Source of the DNA: Alteromonas sp. KUL106
GTDB taxonomy: Bacteria > Pseudomonadota > Gammaproteobacteria > Enterobacterales > Alteromonadaceae
Length of the DNA: 64,000 bases
Assembly: GCF_009811415.1 (NCBI RefSeq)
Contig: NZ_BLIG01000019.1
Location: 141,681 to 205,680, forward strand
Reading direction: 5' to 3'
Positions within the stretch are counted from its first letter, which is position 1, and each line of letters starts with the position of its first letter. The position numbers and the translations under genes are program-made. Of the stretch, positions 44,342 to 54,190 are shown one piece after another. Under the pieces are notes generated by a model that saw only the letters and a list, made by a program, of their open reading frames with translations, was not told where the DNA came from and ran no database searches.

Positions 44342-45472
44342 CTAGCGCATTTCGGTTTGAACGCAACTACCTATATCGTCGATATTAATATTTTTACTCG
44401 ATATATTGGCAACTGCTACTGCCTGCGGCATGCCGTAAACCACACAAGAATCTTGATCTTGTGCCCAAATAGTGGCGCCCTTGTCTTTCAACAGACGGCA
44501 CCCTTCACGGCCGTCAGCCCCCATCCCCGTTAAAATTATTCCCAAAACGTCACCACCAAAAGCTTTCGCCAGCGAGCCAAACGTAAGATCAACACTCGGT
44601 TTGTAATTCACTTTTTCGTTTAAACCTGCATCGGTTATCACGATACTCTTATTAAGCCCGATGGTTTCTACAAGCATTTGTTTACCACCCGGCGCTAAGT
44701 AGGCGTGGCCCGGTTTTAAAATGTCACCATGCTCAGCTTCTTTCACACTTATATTACAGTTTGAGTTCAAGCGTTGCGCAAATGCGGTAGTAAACGTGCC
44801 CGGCATATGTTGAACAAGCAATATCGGGTACGGAAAATCTGCAGGTAGAGGCGCGAGCACTTTTTGAAGCGCTACCGGCCCGCCAGTCGAGGCACCAATG
44901 GCAAGGCATTTATACCGTTTACCCGTAGCCCTGACCGACGATACAGTCGGCTGCTTTGCGGCATCTTTATGACCAGACAGTAATCCGGAGGTTTTAAAGA
45001 AAGCCTGCTTCGGTGCATTGTCAGGCAAGTGTCTCGTTTCAGTTGCTCTAAACAGAGGCCGCCTGAGCCCTACCCCTCGCCGCGCTATCAGTCTGACTTT
45101 AGTACACAATAAATGAGATGCTTCTTTTCTATCTTGTGCGATATCTTCGAATTTCTTGGGCAGAAAATCGAGCGCCCCTGCTTCAAGAGCATCAAGCGTT
45201 GCCTGGGCGCCGTGGTAAGTTAACGATGAGAACATGAGAATGGGCGTAGGCCTTTTATCCATAATAGCCTTTACCGCCGAAATGCCGTCCATCACCGGCA
45301 TTTCAACGTCCATTGTTATCACATCCGGTTTAAGCGCTTCTGCTTTCTCTAGCGCATCGCGACCATTTCTCGCTTCCCCGACAACTTCAAGCTCTCTATC
45401 GCTGTCGAGTATTTCTCTCACTCGACGACGGTAAAATGTCGAGTCGTCCACCACTAGGACTTTAAAGACCAT
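44342..45472 (-). CDS. cheB: Chemotaxis protein-glutamate methylesterase CheB
   Basis: CheB removes methyl groups from, and deamidates, chemoreceptors, giving adaptation. The 376-residue protein has an N-terminal receiver domain (KVLVVDDSTFYRRRV, phospho-Asp in DVITMDVEMPVMDG near 56). A linker and the C-terminal esterase domain follow, with AIGASTGGPVALQKVL (catalytic Ser), LVQHMPGTFT (His) and ILTGMGADG (Asp). It lies 29 bases after cheA. There is no cheR in this window. Confidence 0.96.
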   Translation of the reverse strand: MVFKVLVVDDSTFYRRRVREILDSDRELEVVGEARNGRDALEKAEALKPDVITMDVEMPVMDGISAVKAIMDKRPTPILMFSSLTYHGAQATLDALEAGALDFLPKKFEDIAQDRKEASHLLCTKVRLIARRGVGLRRPLFRATETRHLPDNAPKQAFFKTSGLLSGHKDAAKQPTVSSVRATGKRYKCLAIGASTGGPVALQKVLAPLPADFPYPILLVQHMPGTFTTAFAQRLNSNCNISVKEAEHGDILKPGHAYLAPGGKQMLVETIGLNKSIVITDAGLNEKVNYKPSVDLTFGSLAKAFGGDVLGIILTGMGADGREGCRLLKDKGATIWAQDQDSCVVYGMPQAVAVANISSKNINIDDIGSCVQTEMR

Positions 45473-45500
45473 GGATTACTATTCCTATTAATTCATCGCC

Positions 45501-47735
45501 TTACTTAATGGGTTTACGCGCATACCGTTTCAGCAGGCTCGGAACATCTAAAATAAGTGCGATTCCGCCGTCTGAAGTAATGGTTGCCCCCGCCATGCCA
45601 GGCGTACCCTGTAACAAGGCGTCAAGCGGCTTTATTACCACTTCTTCTTGACCTATTAGCGCGTCTACTACGAATCCGACTTGTTGTGTACCTATTTGTA
45701 CTACAACAACGTGACCTTTATCTCTTTCAATATTTTTGGGGCCACGAATCAGCCATTCGCCAAGGAAGAACAGCGGAATTGCTTTTGAACGAACTATCAT
45801 TGTTAACTGGCCATCGACCGTGTTGGTCTTCTTGATGTCCATGTTTATTATCTCGTTCACTGCTCCCAATGGTAACGCAAAGGTCTGTTTTCCTACAACA
45901 ATCATTAACGTAGGAAGAATAGCGAGTGTCAGAGGTACCTTGATATCGAGTCGTGTACCTTTGCCTAGCTGCGAGTCTATATTTACAGTACCGTTAAGCT
46001 GGTTGATCTTTGTTTTGACCACGTCCATCCCAACACCACGACCAGAGATATCGCTGATTTCTGTCTTGGTGGAGAAGCCAGGTGCGAAAATAAGATTAAA
46101 CGCTTCAACATCGGACATGCGAGCGGCAGCATCTGCGTCTAGCACTCCGCGATTTATAGCTATCTCTTTAAGCTTTTCAGGGTCCATACCCTTGCCATCA
46201 TCCTCAATAGTAAGGAGGATATGATCCCCTTCTTGAGAGGCTGACAGTTGAACGGTACCCATTCGAGGTTTGCCTGCCGCAGCGCGGTCGTCAGGCATTT
46301 CAATACCATGGTCTACAGAGTTTCTAACCAGATGCACAAGTGGATCGGCCAGGGCTTCAACCAGGTTTTTATCTAAATCTGTTTCTTCACCTACAAGTTC
46401 AAGGGTAATCTCTTTCTTAAGACTTCTTGCAAGGTCTCGAACAACGCGAGGAAAGCGACCAAATACCTTTTTAATCGGCTGCATGCGCGTTTTCATTACC
46501 GCACCCTGCAGGTCGCCAGTCACCACATCTAGGTTAGCAATGGCTTTAGACATGCTCTCATCGTTGCTGTTTATCCCTAAACTAAGCAAACGATTTCGAA
46601 CCAACACAAGCTCACCCACCATGTTCATGATCTGATCAAGGCGTTTAGTGTCAACTCGTACCGTTGTTTCGGCCTGAGGCGCAGAGGCCGCAGGTTTCTT
46701 TTCTTCTTTTTTAGGCGCAGCGCTTGCTGCTTTCGCTGAAGAGCTTGACGCAGAGGGTGTGGGAGCACTTGGTTCAGGGTTTGGCTTTGGCGCTGCCTGT
46801 TTAGCTTTTTGAACAGCTTCGGTTGCTGCTTTATCAACGGGCGGCTCTACCTGCTTAGGTGCATCACCTAACTTGGTGGGGCCTTGTCCTGACCCATGAA
46901 GCTGGTCAAGAAGTGCTTCAAATTCGTCGTCAGTAATTTCTTCATCACCGCTTGCGCTTGTTGGCGCAGGCGCTACCGATGATTTCGGTTCAGGTGCCGA
47001 TGTCTCGCTACTACCGAACTGCCCTTTTCCGTGCAAATCGTCCAAAAGGGCTTCAAACTCTTCATCAGTAATGTCGTCGCTATCGCTTACCGCAGCAGGC
47101 TTCGGGGCGGGTGACGAAGGAGCCTCGGTCTTCGCTGCTGAACGACCGGGCGCAGCTGAGCCATGTAGTTCATCAAGAAGCGCTTCGAATTCATCCTCTG
47201 TGATTTCGTCAATACCACCGCCGCTATCACTGCTAGTCGACGCTTGTTTTGAAGGCTCTTCTATTTCAAATTCGGGCTCATCCGCTAACGCTTCAGGTGT
47301 CGAAGACGGGGCGCTTGGCGTATCAAAAATATTTTCATCAGGCGTTTCAGGACGACTTAATTTGTGAAGCTTGTCGACTAACTGTGCATCTGCAGGCTGC
47401 AATGGATCACGAGCCTTAACCCGCTCAAACATTTCCACCACCACATCAGTGGCCTGCAAAATAATATCCATAAGCTCTGGCGTTAAGGTTCTTTGCCCGT
47501 TCCGCATTACGTCGAATACGTTTTCCGCGCCATGACAAATTTCAACTAGTTCAGTAAGTGAAAGGAAACCCGCACCACCTTTAACTGTATGATACCCTCG
47601 GAAAATTGCGTTTAATAAGTCCGCGTCTTCCGGGTTGTTTTCAAGATCAACGAGCTGTTCTTGTAATTGTTCAAGTATCTCTCCAGCTTCAACTAGAAAG
47701 TCCTGTAATATATCCTCGTCAACATCAAACGACAT
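45501..47735 (-). CDS. cheA: Chemotaxis histidine kinase CheA
   Basis: This is a 744-residue kinase. The P1 Hpt domain has phospho-His49 (FRGYHTVKGGAGF). A long linker runs from about 125 to 355. P3 dimerisation and the P4 ATPase follow (HLVRNSVDHGIE N-box; DDGKGMDPEKL, APGFSTK and GRGVGMDVVK G-boxes), then P5 CheW-like regulatory domain (residues about 605-740). The linker holds three copies of an 'ITxxEFEALLDxLHG' element and a Pro/Ala/Ser-rich stretch, and I see no ordinary CheY-binding P2 domain. It lies 13 bases after cheZ. The nearby ParP-like protein is a plausible partner for the linker repeats. Confidence 0.96.
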   Translation of the reverse strand: MSFDVDEDILQDFLVEAGEILEQLQEQLVDLENNPEDADLLNAIFRGYHTVKGGAGFLSLTELVEICHGAENVFDVMRNGQRTLTPELMDIILQATDVVVEMFERVKARDPLQPADAQLVDKLHKLSRPETPDENIFDTPSAPSSTPEALADEPEFEIEEPSKQASTSSDSGGGIDEITEDEFEALLDELHGSAAPGRSAAKTEAPSSPAPKPAAVSDSDDITDEEFEALLDDLHGKGQFGSSETSAPEPKSSVAPAPTSASGDEEITDDEFEALLDQLHGSGQGPTKLGDAPKQVEPPVDKAATEAVQKAKQAAPKPNPEPSAPTPSASSSSAKAASAAPKKEEKKPAASAPQAETTVRVDTKRLDQIMNMVGELVLVRNRLLSLGINSNDESMSKAIANLDVVTGDLQGAVMKTRMQPIKKVFGRFPRVVRDLARSLKKEITLELVGEETDLDKNLVEALADPLVHLVRNSVDHGIEMPDDRAAAGKPRMGTVQLSASQEGDHILLTIEDDGKGMDPEKLKEIAINRGVLDADAAARMSDVEAFNLIFAPGFSTKTEISDISGRGVGMDVVKTKINQLNGTVNIDSQLGKGTRLDIKVPLTLAILPTLMIVVGKQTFALPLGAVNEIINMDIKKTNTVDGQLTMIVRSKAIPLFFLGEWLIRGPKNIERDKGHVVVVQIGTQQVGFVVDALIGQEEVVIKPLDALLQGTPGMAGATITSDGGIALILDVPSLLKRYARKPIK
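46893..47213 (-). repeat. Triple protein-level repeat in the CheA linker
   Basis: The motif D/E-I-T-x-x-E-F-E-A-L-L-D-x-L-H-G occurs at CheA residues about 175-192, 220-236 and 264-281. Copies are spaced about 45 residues apart by Ala/Pro/Ser-rich linkers. Copies differ at DNA level, so they are maintained by selection rather than by recent duplication. Confidence 0.85.
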
Positions 47736-47747
47736 GCGCCCGCTCCC

Positions 47748-48503
47748 CTAAAAACCTAAGCTAGACAAAAGATCATCTACGTCATCTTGGCCTGAAACGA
47801 CATCATCTCGTTTATCGGCGTCAATGATTGGGCCTTCTGCCTCTACACCATCAACCTTATCGGCCTTAACGCGAGATGGTTTAGTATGTTCTTCCCCATC
47901 GCGCTCGCCAAACATAGTAAGCATATTGACTAAACTATCTTCCACCTCTTTTACGAGGTCTATAACGCGACGAATAACTTGCCCCGTCAAATCTTGATAA
48001 CCTTGGGCCATCAAGACTTCAGTAAGCAGTTGCGTAAGTTTAGCTGACTGGAGCGAACCTTCTTCTAATAATTCGTCTAAGTCTGCGCATAACGCTTTGA
48101 ATTCACCTAACTCAATTTGGCGATTCATTAACTTTTTCCACTCTGGCATTACTTTATTCATTCGCATCGAAAGCATCTCAGCTATTGGCATACTCGCTTC
48201 AACGGCATCCATAGTAGTATTAGCAGCTTTCTCAGTTTCTTCAATAACGTAAGTCAGGCGGGACTGAGCATCCGGAATATCATCGGTTGCTAAGTTTTTA
48301 ATGCGATCATCAATTTGAAAGTTATTCAACGCGTCATGAAGTTGACGCGTCAATTTCCCCACTTCAGCAAACAGCTCAACGTTTTCTTTCATTGAAGCTG
48401 CTTCAAGTAGGGCATTGGCTGAAGCGTTATCACCTTCTTCAAGATAAGTAACGAGTTGCTTGGCTTCTTCCAACGAAATTGGAACGTTTACATTCGTTGT
48501 CAT
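47748..48503 (-). CDS. cheZ: Chemotaxis phosphatase CheZ
   Basis: CheZ dephosphorylates CheY-P. The 251-residue protein is a long helical hairpin with the catalytic region LTEVLMAQGYQDLTGQVIRRVIDLV (Gln and Asp of the Q-D-L-T-G motif). It ends with the tethered CheY-binding peptide DDVDDLLSSLGF. An acidic linker joins the two. It lies 34 bases after cheY and 12 bases before cheA. Confidence 0.95.
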   Translation of the reverse strand: MTTNVNVPISLEEAKQLVTYLEEGDNASANALLEAASMKENVELFAEVGKLTRQLHDALNNFQIDDRIKNLATDDIPDAQSRLTYVIEETEKAANTTMDAVEASMPIAEMLSMRMNKVMPEWKKLMNRQIELGEFKALCADLDELLEEGSLQSAKLTQLLTEVLMAQGYQDLTGQVIRRVIDLVKEVEDSLVNMLTMFGERDGEEHTKPSRVKADKVDGVEAEGPIIDADKRDDVVSGQDDVDDLLSSLGF

Positions 48504-48537
48504 CCAGTAAACCTCATTTATCTGGTGAGCGTCTGGA

Positions 48538-48921
48538 TCAACCTAAACGTTCGAAAATTTTGTCTAATTTTTCTTTAAGTGTGGCAGCCGTGAAAGGTTT
48601 TACCACATAACCATTCACACCAGCTTGCGCGGCAGCAACGATCTGCTCTTTCTTGGCTTCAGCAGTTACCATGAGAACAGGTAAATGCTTAAGCTTGTCG
48701 TCTGCCCTAATTGCGCGCAGCAAATCAATACCTTGCATACCAGGCATGTTCCAATCGGTGACAACGAAATCAAAATCACCTTGCTGCAACATAGGCAATG
48801 CTGTACTGCCGTCATCCGCTTCTTGGATGTTTGCAAAACCTAGGTCTTTAAGAAGGTTTTTGATGATACGTCTCATGGTAGAAAAATCATCAACCACAAG
48901 AATTTTCATACTTTTGTCCAA
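48538..48921 (-). CDS. cheY: Chemotaxis response regulator CheY
   Basis: Phosphorylated CheY binds FliM to change flagellar rotation. The single receiver domain has acidic pocket DD in [11 protein letters not shown], phospho-Asp in [10 protein letters not shown], conserved Thr in VLMVTAEA and Lys in VVKPF. The start is taken as TTG 48921 ([12 protein letters not shown], 127 residues), because GGAGG lies 6 bases before it, whereas the ATG at 48909 is 18 bases from that site. It lies between fliA and cheZ, with a 36-base gap to fliA. Confidence 0.95.
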   Translation of the reverse strand: MDKSMKILVVDDFSTMRRIIKNLLKDLGFANIQEADDGSTALPMLQQGDFDFVVTDWNMPGMQGIDLLRAIRADDKLKHLPVLMVTAEAKKEQIVAAAQAGVNGYVVKPFTAATLKEKLDKIFERLG

Positions 48922-48957
48922 AATAGCCTCCAATGAGGGGTTAATTGTTATTAATTT

Positions 48958-49689
48958 CTATTCTTCATCAGCCTGCCATGACTTCATTCGTGATTTGAGT
49001 TTTAACATGGCCTGGCTATGAATTTGACTGACTCTTGATTCACTTACGTCAAGAACCTCACCAATTTCTCGTAAATTCAATTCTTCATCATAGTATAAAG
49101 ACAGAACAATCGCTTCTCGTTCAGGTAGCGTTGTAATTGCCTGCGCAAGTGCTTTTTGGAAAGCCCCCTGCATTAAGTCTTCTAGCGGCGCATCGCTGCC
49201 TCTACTTTGTTCAGTAGTAATAACGTCTTCCGACACGCCTAAGTCTTCAATACCAACAAGCTTACCCGCATTCACCTCATTGAGCATTTGGTGATAATCC
49301 TGCAAGCTTACATTCAGTTTTTCTGCGATATCAGAGTCTCTTGCATCTCTTCCGGTTTCGCCTTCCACTTGAGATATGGCTTCCGAGATGGCGCGACCGT
49401 TACGATGCACTGAACGCGGCGTCCAGTCTCCTTTGCGTATTTCGTCAAGCATCGCACCGCGAATACGAATTCCCGCAAAGGTTTCAAAGCTTGCGCCTTT
49501 AGAGCCATCAAAATTTCGAGCCGCTTCTAATAGTCCAATCATGCCCGATTGAATAAGGTCATCAACAAGAACACTTGCCGGCAATCTCGCCATCAAATGG
49601 TGCGCTATACGCTTAACCAATGGCGCATGTCGTTCGACTAACTGCGATTTATCGGTCTGTTGTCGATAAGCGGCTGCCTTACTATTCAA
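48958..49689 (-). CDS. fliA: Flagellar sigma factor FliA (sigma-28)
   Basis: This sigma factor drives late flagellar and chemotaxis genes. The 243-residue protein has region 2 (HAPLVKRIAHHLMARLPASVLVDDLIQSGMIGLLEAARNFD), region 3 (GRDARDSDIAEKLNV) and region 4 with the HTH REIGEVLDVSESRVSQIHSQAMLKLK. Its start overlaps the flhG stop by 4 bases. I did not find a convincing sigma-28 promoter inside the window; its targets (for example fliC) must lie elsewhere. Confidence 0.96.
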   Translation of the reverse strand: MNSKAAAYRQQTDKSQLVERHAPLVKRIAHHLMARLPASVLVDDLIQSGMIGLLEAARNFDGSKGASFETFAGIRIRGAMLDEIRKGDWTPRSVHRNGRAISEAISQVEGETGRDARDSDIAEKLNVSLQDYHQMLNEVNAGKLVGIEDLGVSEDVITTEQSRGSDAPLEDLMQGAFQKALAQAITTLPEREAIVLSLYYDEELNLREIGEVLDVSESRVSQIHSQAMLKLKSRMKSWQADEE

Positions 49690-50552
49690 CGCTGATTTCC
49701 TACTGCTTTTTCTGCAACAAGTTGTTCAATAAAAAATTCCAAGTGCCCGCCCGGTTGAGCAGGTATGGGCCATGATAAAGCTCTACTCGCAAGCTGCGTT
49801 ATTGCTACTGCAGCGGGAGAGCCTGGATAGGCATCTACAATAGCCGTTTGTTTTCTCACGGCTTTACGAATATTTTCATCAAATGGTACCGTTGCTACTA
49901 ATTCTAGTGCAACATCCAAAAAACGCCCCGTCACTTTACTTAATTTACTAAATAATTCTTGGCCTTCGCGTACATCTCGAACCATGTTGGCCACTACTTT
50001 GAAGCGAAAAACACCGTGCTCGCGATTGAGGATCTTAATTAAGGCGTAGGCATCGGTCAAAGAGGTAGGTTCGTCGCATACAACCACCATGATGTCTTGC
50101 GATGCTTTTGAAAAGCTTAACACCATGTCAGAAATTCCGGCAGCAGTATCAACAATTAAGACATCTATAGGCGTTCTTAGCTCACTAAACGCGCGAATCA
50201 ACCCTGCGTGCTGGGTTGGTGATAATTCTGCCATTGATTGCGTGCCTGAAGTGGCTGGCGCAATCTTTATACCGTGAGGCCCGGTTACAAGCACGTCGTC
50301 AAGCGTACATTCACCCGAGAGCACGTGAGATAAATTTTTCTCTACGCGAAGCCCTAACATTACATCAACGTTCGCCAAACCAAGGTCCGCGTCGAGAACC
50401 ATCACTCGCTTACCCTGCTTCGCCATCGCGATAGCCGTGTTAAGCGTGATGTTTGTTTTACCTACGCCACCTTTACCTCCGGTGACGGCGATTACTTTGA
50501 TTAACCGTGATTGCTTCATTTTTCTTAAGCTACTCGCTTGATCGTCAATCAT
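49686..50552 (-). CDS. flhG: Flagellar number regulator FlhG (MinD-like ATPase)
   Basis: FlhG limits the number of polar flagella and antagonises FlhF. The 288-residue protein begins with the FlhG-specific motif DQASSLRKM (consensus DQAxxLR), which stimulates FlhF GTPase activity. Then come Walker A TGGKGGVGKTNITLN, MVLDADLGLANVDVMLGL and IVDTAAGISDMVL, with a C-terminal membrane-targeting helix. It lies 5 bases after flhF and overlaps fliA by 4 bases. Confidence 0.95.
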   Translation of the reverse strand: MIDDQASSLRKMKQSRLIKVIAVTGGKGGVGKTNITLNTAIAMAKQGKRVMVLDADLGLANVDVMLGLRVEKNLSHVLSGECTLDDVLVTGPHGIKIAPATSGTQSMAELSPTQHAGLIRAFSELRTPIDVLIVDTAAGISDMVLSFSKASQDIMVVVCDEPTSLTDAYALIKILNREHGVFRFKVVANMVRDVREGQELFSKLSKVTGRFLDVALELVATVPFDENIRKAVRKQTAIVDAYPGSPAAVAITQLASRALSWPIPAQPGGHLEFFIEQLVAEKAVGNQR

Positions 50553-50557
50553 ACTGC

Positions 50558-51988
50558 TTATGCTGTTTTAATTGCGTTGTTGCTACTAGTATGATTCAAA
50601 CCGTACTTTTTATAAAGCTTTGCAGCAGCGGAAACTAAAGATTTCGCTTCTGCAATCTTAATGTCTTCAGGCACTTTCTGACCATCGGTGACATAGCTAA
50701 CCGGTAGTTGGTATTCAACTGCTGCACTAAGTACCTCTCCTAAAGAGTAGCACTCATCTAACTTTGTGAAAATACAGCCACTTAGTTCAACATCATCATA
50801 CGCCTGAATGATTCTCTGCAAAGCAGGGTATTGCGTATTGGCCTGTGCTACCAAATATTTTTTAACTTTCGGCATTTGGCCGTTATCAAACTGCTTAATT
50901 TGCTTAATTAATCGACTATCACGTTGACTAAAGCCTGCTGTATCAATCAATACTAGTCGCTTATGACGAAGTTGGAACAATAAATCTGCAAGTTCTTCAC
51001 TGGTCTGCGCTTTTCTCACTGTACAGCCGATGATCTTTCCGTATGTCGCGAGTTGTTCATAAGCGGCAATTCTATACGTATCAATGGTGATCATTGCTAC
51101 CGATTCTGCGCCATATTTTTGCGCATACCGTGCGGCTAACTTGGCAACTGTGGTCGTTTTACCTGTTCCGGTTGGCCCTACTAATGCGACAGCACCTTGT
51201 GCACTTAGTATATCGTTCCCCGTCACATTTATGCGATTAGCCAATAGGTTAAGAAGATACACCCACGCGTCGCGCTCATTCAAGTGCGCCGGCGTGTAGT
51301 TTATTAGCTGATTAGCTAATGCACTGCTTAGACCCATGTCAACCAAACGCGTAGTCAGATACTGATGAACTGGCTTTTGACGCTTGTTTTTTGCTTCCAT
51401 AAGATCGGCAACCTGATATTGCAAAACATCACGCAACGACGCAAGTTCTTCTTTTATTTGAGCAAGTTCTGCTGACTGTGTCATCGGCGCCTCGCCTATG
51501 CTTGACGCTTGATGATCAGGATACGGTGTATTGTAGTCATTGCGACTAGCAGGCTGCTGGCTTTCCACATCATCAATAAACGCATAGGAAAAATCGAGAT
51601 GTGACGCTATCTCATTGGCGTGCTTCGCATTAGCAGAGATAGGACTAGAGCGATGCTGCGTGTGCTGTTCCGTTGAGTGAGAAATTGGCGCTTGGTTAGT
51701 TGCGGTCGTCGCGACTCCATGCTGCTTTTCTAATAAAGCTTTTAGGCTATCTGGACCATCATCGCCAATAATTTCACTGAGACTAGGCATGGTCTTCTGA
51801 CCTGGCGCTTTGGGCGCTGCTTTAGGAATGGTAAGTTTCGCATCGGGTTCTTTATCATAGGCCGCAACAAGCTCAATACCATCAGCAACTTTGCGATTTG
51901 ACATGATTACAGCATCACTGCCTAACTCAGCTTTGACTTGGCTTAACGCCTCACGCATATCTTTGCCGAAGAAACGTCTAATTTTCAT
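50558..51988 (-). CDS. flhF: Flagellar biosynthesis GTPase FlhF
   Basis: This SRP-type GTPase places the flagellum at the pole. The 476-residue product starts MKIRRFFGKDMREALSQVK (ATG 51988 with GAGAGG just upstream). A low-complexity B region (about 60-190), an N domain, and the G domain with VGPTGTGKTTTVAKLAARYA, DTYRIAAYEQLATYG, LIDTAGFSQRD and TKLDE follow. It is read between flhA and flhG, the standard order for polar flagellates. Confidence 0.95.
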   Translation of the reverse strand: MKIRRFFGKDMREALSQVKAELGSDAVIMSNRKVADGIELVAAYDKEPDAKLTIPKAAPKAPGQKTMPSLSEIIGDDGPDSLKALLEKQHGVATTATNQAPISHSTEQHTQHRSSPISANAKHANEIASHLDFSYAFIDDVESQQPASRNDYNTPYPDHQASSIGEAPMTQSAELAQIKEELASLRDVLQYQVADLMEAKNKRQKPVHQYLTTRLVDMGLSSALANQLINYTPAHLNERDAWVYLLNLLANRINVTGNDILSAQGAVALVGPTGTGKTTTVAKLAARYAQKYGAESVAMITIDTYRIAAYEQLATYGKIIGCTVRKAQTSEELADLLFQLRHKRLVLIDTAGFSQRDSRLIKQIKQFDNGQMPKVKKYLVAQANTQYPALQRIIQAYDDVELSGCIFTKLDECYSLGEVLSAAVEYQLPVSYVTDGQKVPEDIKIAEAKSLVSAAAKLYKKYGLNHTSSNNAIKTA

Positions 51989-52017
51989 TGCAACCTCTCC
52001 AATCACCCAGTGTCAGA

Positions 52018-54117
52018 TTATTGACCGACCGAACTGACTATTTTTATTTGTTTGTCGTCAGGCACTTCTTGATAAGACAGAACATGAAGCCCAACAACGG
52101 AATACTTTAAGAAGCGAGACAGCACAGGTCTTAGCATGCCAGAGGTAAGAAGTACCGCAGGTTCTCCTTCTAACTCTTGCTGCTGACTGGCTTGCTGCAG
52201 TGATTTTTGCAACTTATCTGCCAGACCTGGCTCAATACCAGCACCATCTTCGCCACCTGCTTGAAGTGACTGGTGCAACATCTGTTCCAACTCTGGCGCC
52301 AAGGTTATGACGGGTATTTCTTTAGCCCCTTGCGTAATCTCTTGAACAATAAGTCGTTTCAATGCAATACGCACAGCAGACACCAGAACATCTGGGTCCT
52401 GGCTGCGTGTGCCATACTCACTTAAGGTTTGAACTATCGTGCGCATGTCGCGAATAGGTACGCCCTCAAAGAGTAGGGTTTGCAGTACTTTTACTACCGT
52501 ACTAAGCGGCAGAATATCGGGCACCAAACCTTCAACCAGTTTAGGATGCTGCTTGGCTAGCATGTCGAGTAGCTGCTGGGCTTCTTCATGACCAAGTAGT
52601 TGATAAGCATTATTAGTAAGCAACTGACTTAAATGCGTCGCCACCACGGTAGCCGCATCGACAACCGTATAACCTAAGGTTTGCGCGTGCTCCCGTTTGT
52701 TCGGTTTAATCCACACTGCATCTAAGCCAAATGCGGGATCTTTTGTGGCTCGCCCTTCCAATTTTCCGAATACCTGACCTGGGTTAATTGCAAGTTCCTC
52801 ATCGTGACTAATGACCGAGTCACCAATGGTTACGCCCAGCATAGCAATGGTATAAGTGTTGGGCTCTAAATCTAAATTATCGCGAATGTGGACAGGCGGA
52901 ATAAGGAAACCCAGCTCTTGCGATAGTTTTTTACGCACGCCTTTAATACGCGTCAACAATTCACCACCTTGTGATTTATCAACAAGTGGAATAAGACGAT
53001 AGCCCACTTCTAATCCGATGGTATCGACTTGTTGCACATCGTCCCAACCTAGCTCTTTCACCTCAGGAGTAAGCGTTTCGCTCTTAGCAACATTTTCAGG
53101 CACTGACGGTGCTGCGGCTTTCTTCCTGGCTTGTAAGGTTTGAAAGTAAGCAAAGCCAGCAATGAGGAAAGAAAACCCAAGAAACGCGATATGGGGCATC
53201 CCCGGTATGATACCCATAACAAACAGCACGCCAGAGGCAATGTATAACGCTTGGTTGTTGCCTAGCTGCCCTCGAATTTCTTTTCCCATTTCTTGAGATT
53301 CATTTTCTCGAGTCACAATAATGGCGGTGGCAACGGAAAGCAGTAATGAAGGAATTTGAGCAACGAGCCCGTCACCGATTGTCAAAATGGTATAAATTTC
53401 TATCGCATTTCCAAAAGACAAGTCGTGCTGGATCATGCCAATAAAGAGTCCGCCAACAATATTGATGAGCATGATAAAAAGACCCGCTACCGCATCACCT
53501 TTTACAAATTTTGACGCACCGTCCATCGAGCCATAGAAGTCGGCTTCTGCGGTGATTTCCTCACGGCGCTTTCTCGCTTGGTCTTGATCGATATACCCTG
53601 CATTAAGGTCGGCATCAATGGCCATTTGCTTACCAGGCATGGCATCTAGCGTAAACCGCGCGCTTACTTCAGAGATACGACCCGCACCTGCCGTAACCAC
53701 TTTGAAGTTAATGATAAGAAGAATAGCGAATACAACGATACCCACAGCATAGTTACCACCAATAACGACCGCACCAAAGGCCTCAATTACCTTACCTGCA
53801 GCGTCGCCTCCCTCATGACCATACAGCAATACAACGCGAGTAGACGCAACGTTTAACGCGAGTCGTAAAACCGTGGCGATAAGCAATACTAAAGGAAAGA
53901 TACCAAAGTCTACTGGGCGCTGCGTAAGCACCGCCACCAAAATAATCACCAGTGACAAGGCGATGTTAAAACTAAACAAGACGTCTAGTAGGAACGGCGG
54001 CATGGGCAGTATCACCATTCCCATAATTGCCAAGAGAACAATAGGCGCGCCTAAACCACTGGTGAAATTTTGCAGCTGATTTTTATCGAATCGCTGAAGA
54101 TAACCGGATAACTGCAT
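52018..54117 (-). CDS. flhA: Flagellar export gate protein FlhA
   Basis: FlhA is the proton-driven core of the flagellar type III export gate. The 699-residue protein has eight N-terminal membrane helices, with the FHIPEP-family signature region RISEVSARFTLDAMPGKQMAIDADLNAG and the following DQDQARKRREEITAEADFYGSMDGASKFVKGDA. A cytoplasmic domain from about 340 binds chaperone-substrate complexes and ends SYQEVPDDKQIKIVSSVG. It is first in a long operon through flhF, flhG, fliA and che genes and has a sigma-54 promoter at 54174-54190. Confidence 0.97.
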   Translation of the reverse strand: MQLSGYLQRFDKNQLQNFTSGLGAPIVLLAIMGMVILPMPPFLLDVLFSFNIALSLVIILVAVLTQRPVDFGIFPLVLLIATVLRLALNVASTRVVLLYGHEGGDAAGKVIEAFGAVVIGGNYAVGIVVFAILLIINFKVVTAGAGRISEVSARFTLDAMPGKQMAIDADLNAGYIDQDQARKRREEITAEADFYGSMDGASKFVKGDAVAGLFIMLINIVGGLFIGMIQHDLSFGNAIEIYTILTIGDGLVAQIPSLLLSVATAIIVTRENESQEMGKEIRGQLGNNQALYIASGVLFVMGIIPGMPHIAFLGFSFLIAGFAYFQTLQARKKAAAPSVPENVAKSETLTPEVKELGWDDVQQVDTIGLEVGYRLIPLVDKSQGGELLTRIKGVRKKLSQELGFLIPPVHIRDNLDLEPNTYTIAMLGVTIGDSVISHDEELAINPGQVFGKLEGRATKDPAFGLDAVWIKPNKREHAQTLGYTVVDAATVVATHLSQLLTNNAYQLLGHEEAQQLLDMLAKQHPKLVEGLVPDILPLSTVVKVLQTLLFEGVPIRDMRTIVQTLSEYGTRSQDPDVLVSAVRIALKRLIVQEITQGAKEIPVITLAPELEQMLHQSLQAGGEDGAGIEPGLADKLQKSLQQASQQQELEGEPAVLLTSGMLRPVLSRFLKYSVVGLHVLSYQEVPDDKQIKIVSSVGQ

Positions 54118-54173
54118 GGATTGGTGTCTCTCTATCAGAAAATTGACGCTTCATGTAAAACTCTAAGAGGGTT

Positions 54174-54190
54174 TTCAACTAACGTGCCAG
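54174..54190 (-). promoter_or_regulatory. Sigma-54 promoter for the flhA-flhF-flhG-fliA-che operon
   Basis: The minus strand reads CTGGCACG-TTAG-TTGAA; the -24 half matches the consensus YTGGCACG exactly and the spacing is right. It is 57-73 bases before flhA. A 12-base dyad GTCAC-AG-GTGAC at 54220-54231 lies just upstream and could be an activator site. Sigma-54 control of flhA is usual in polar flagellates such as Vibrio and Pseudomonas. Confidence 0.88.
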
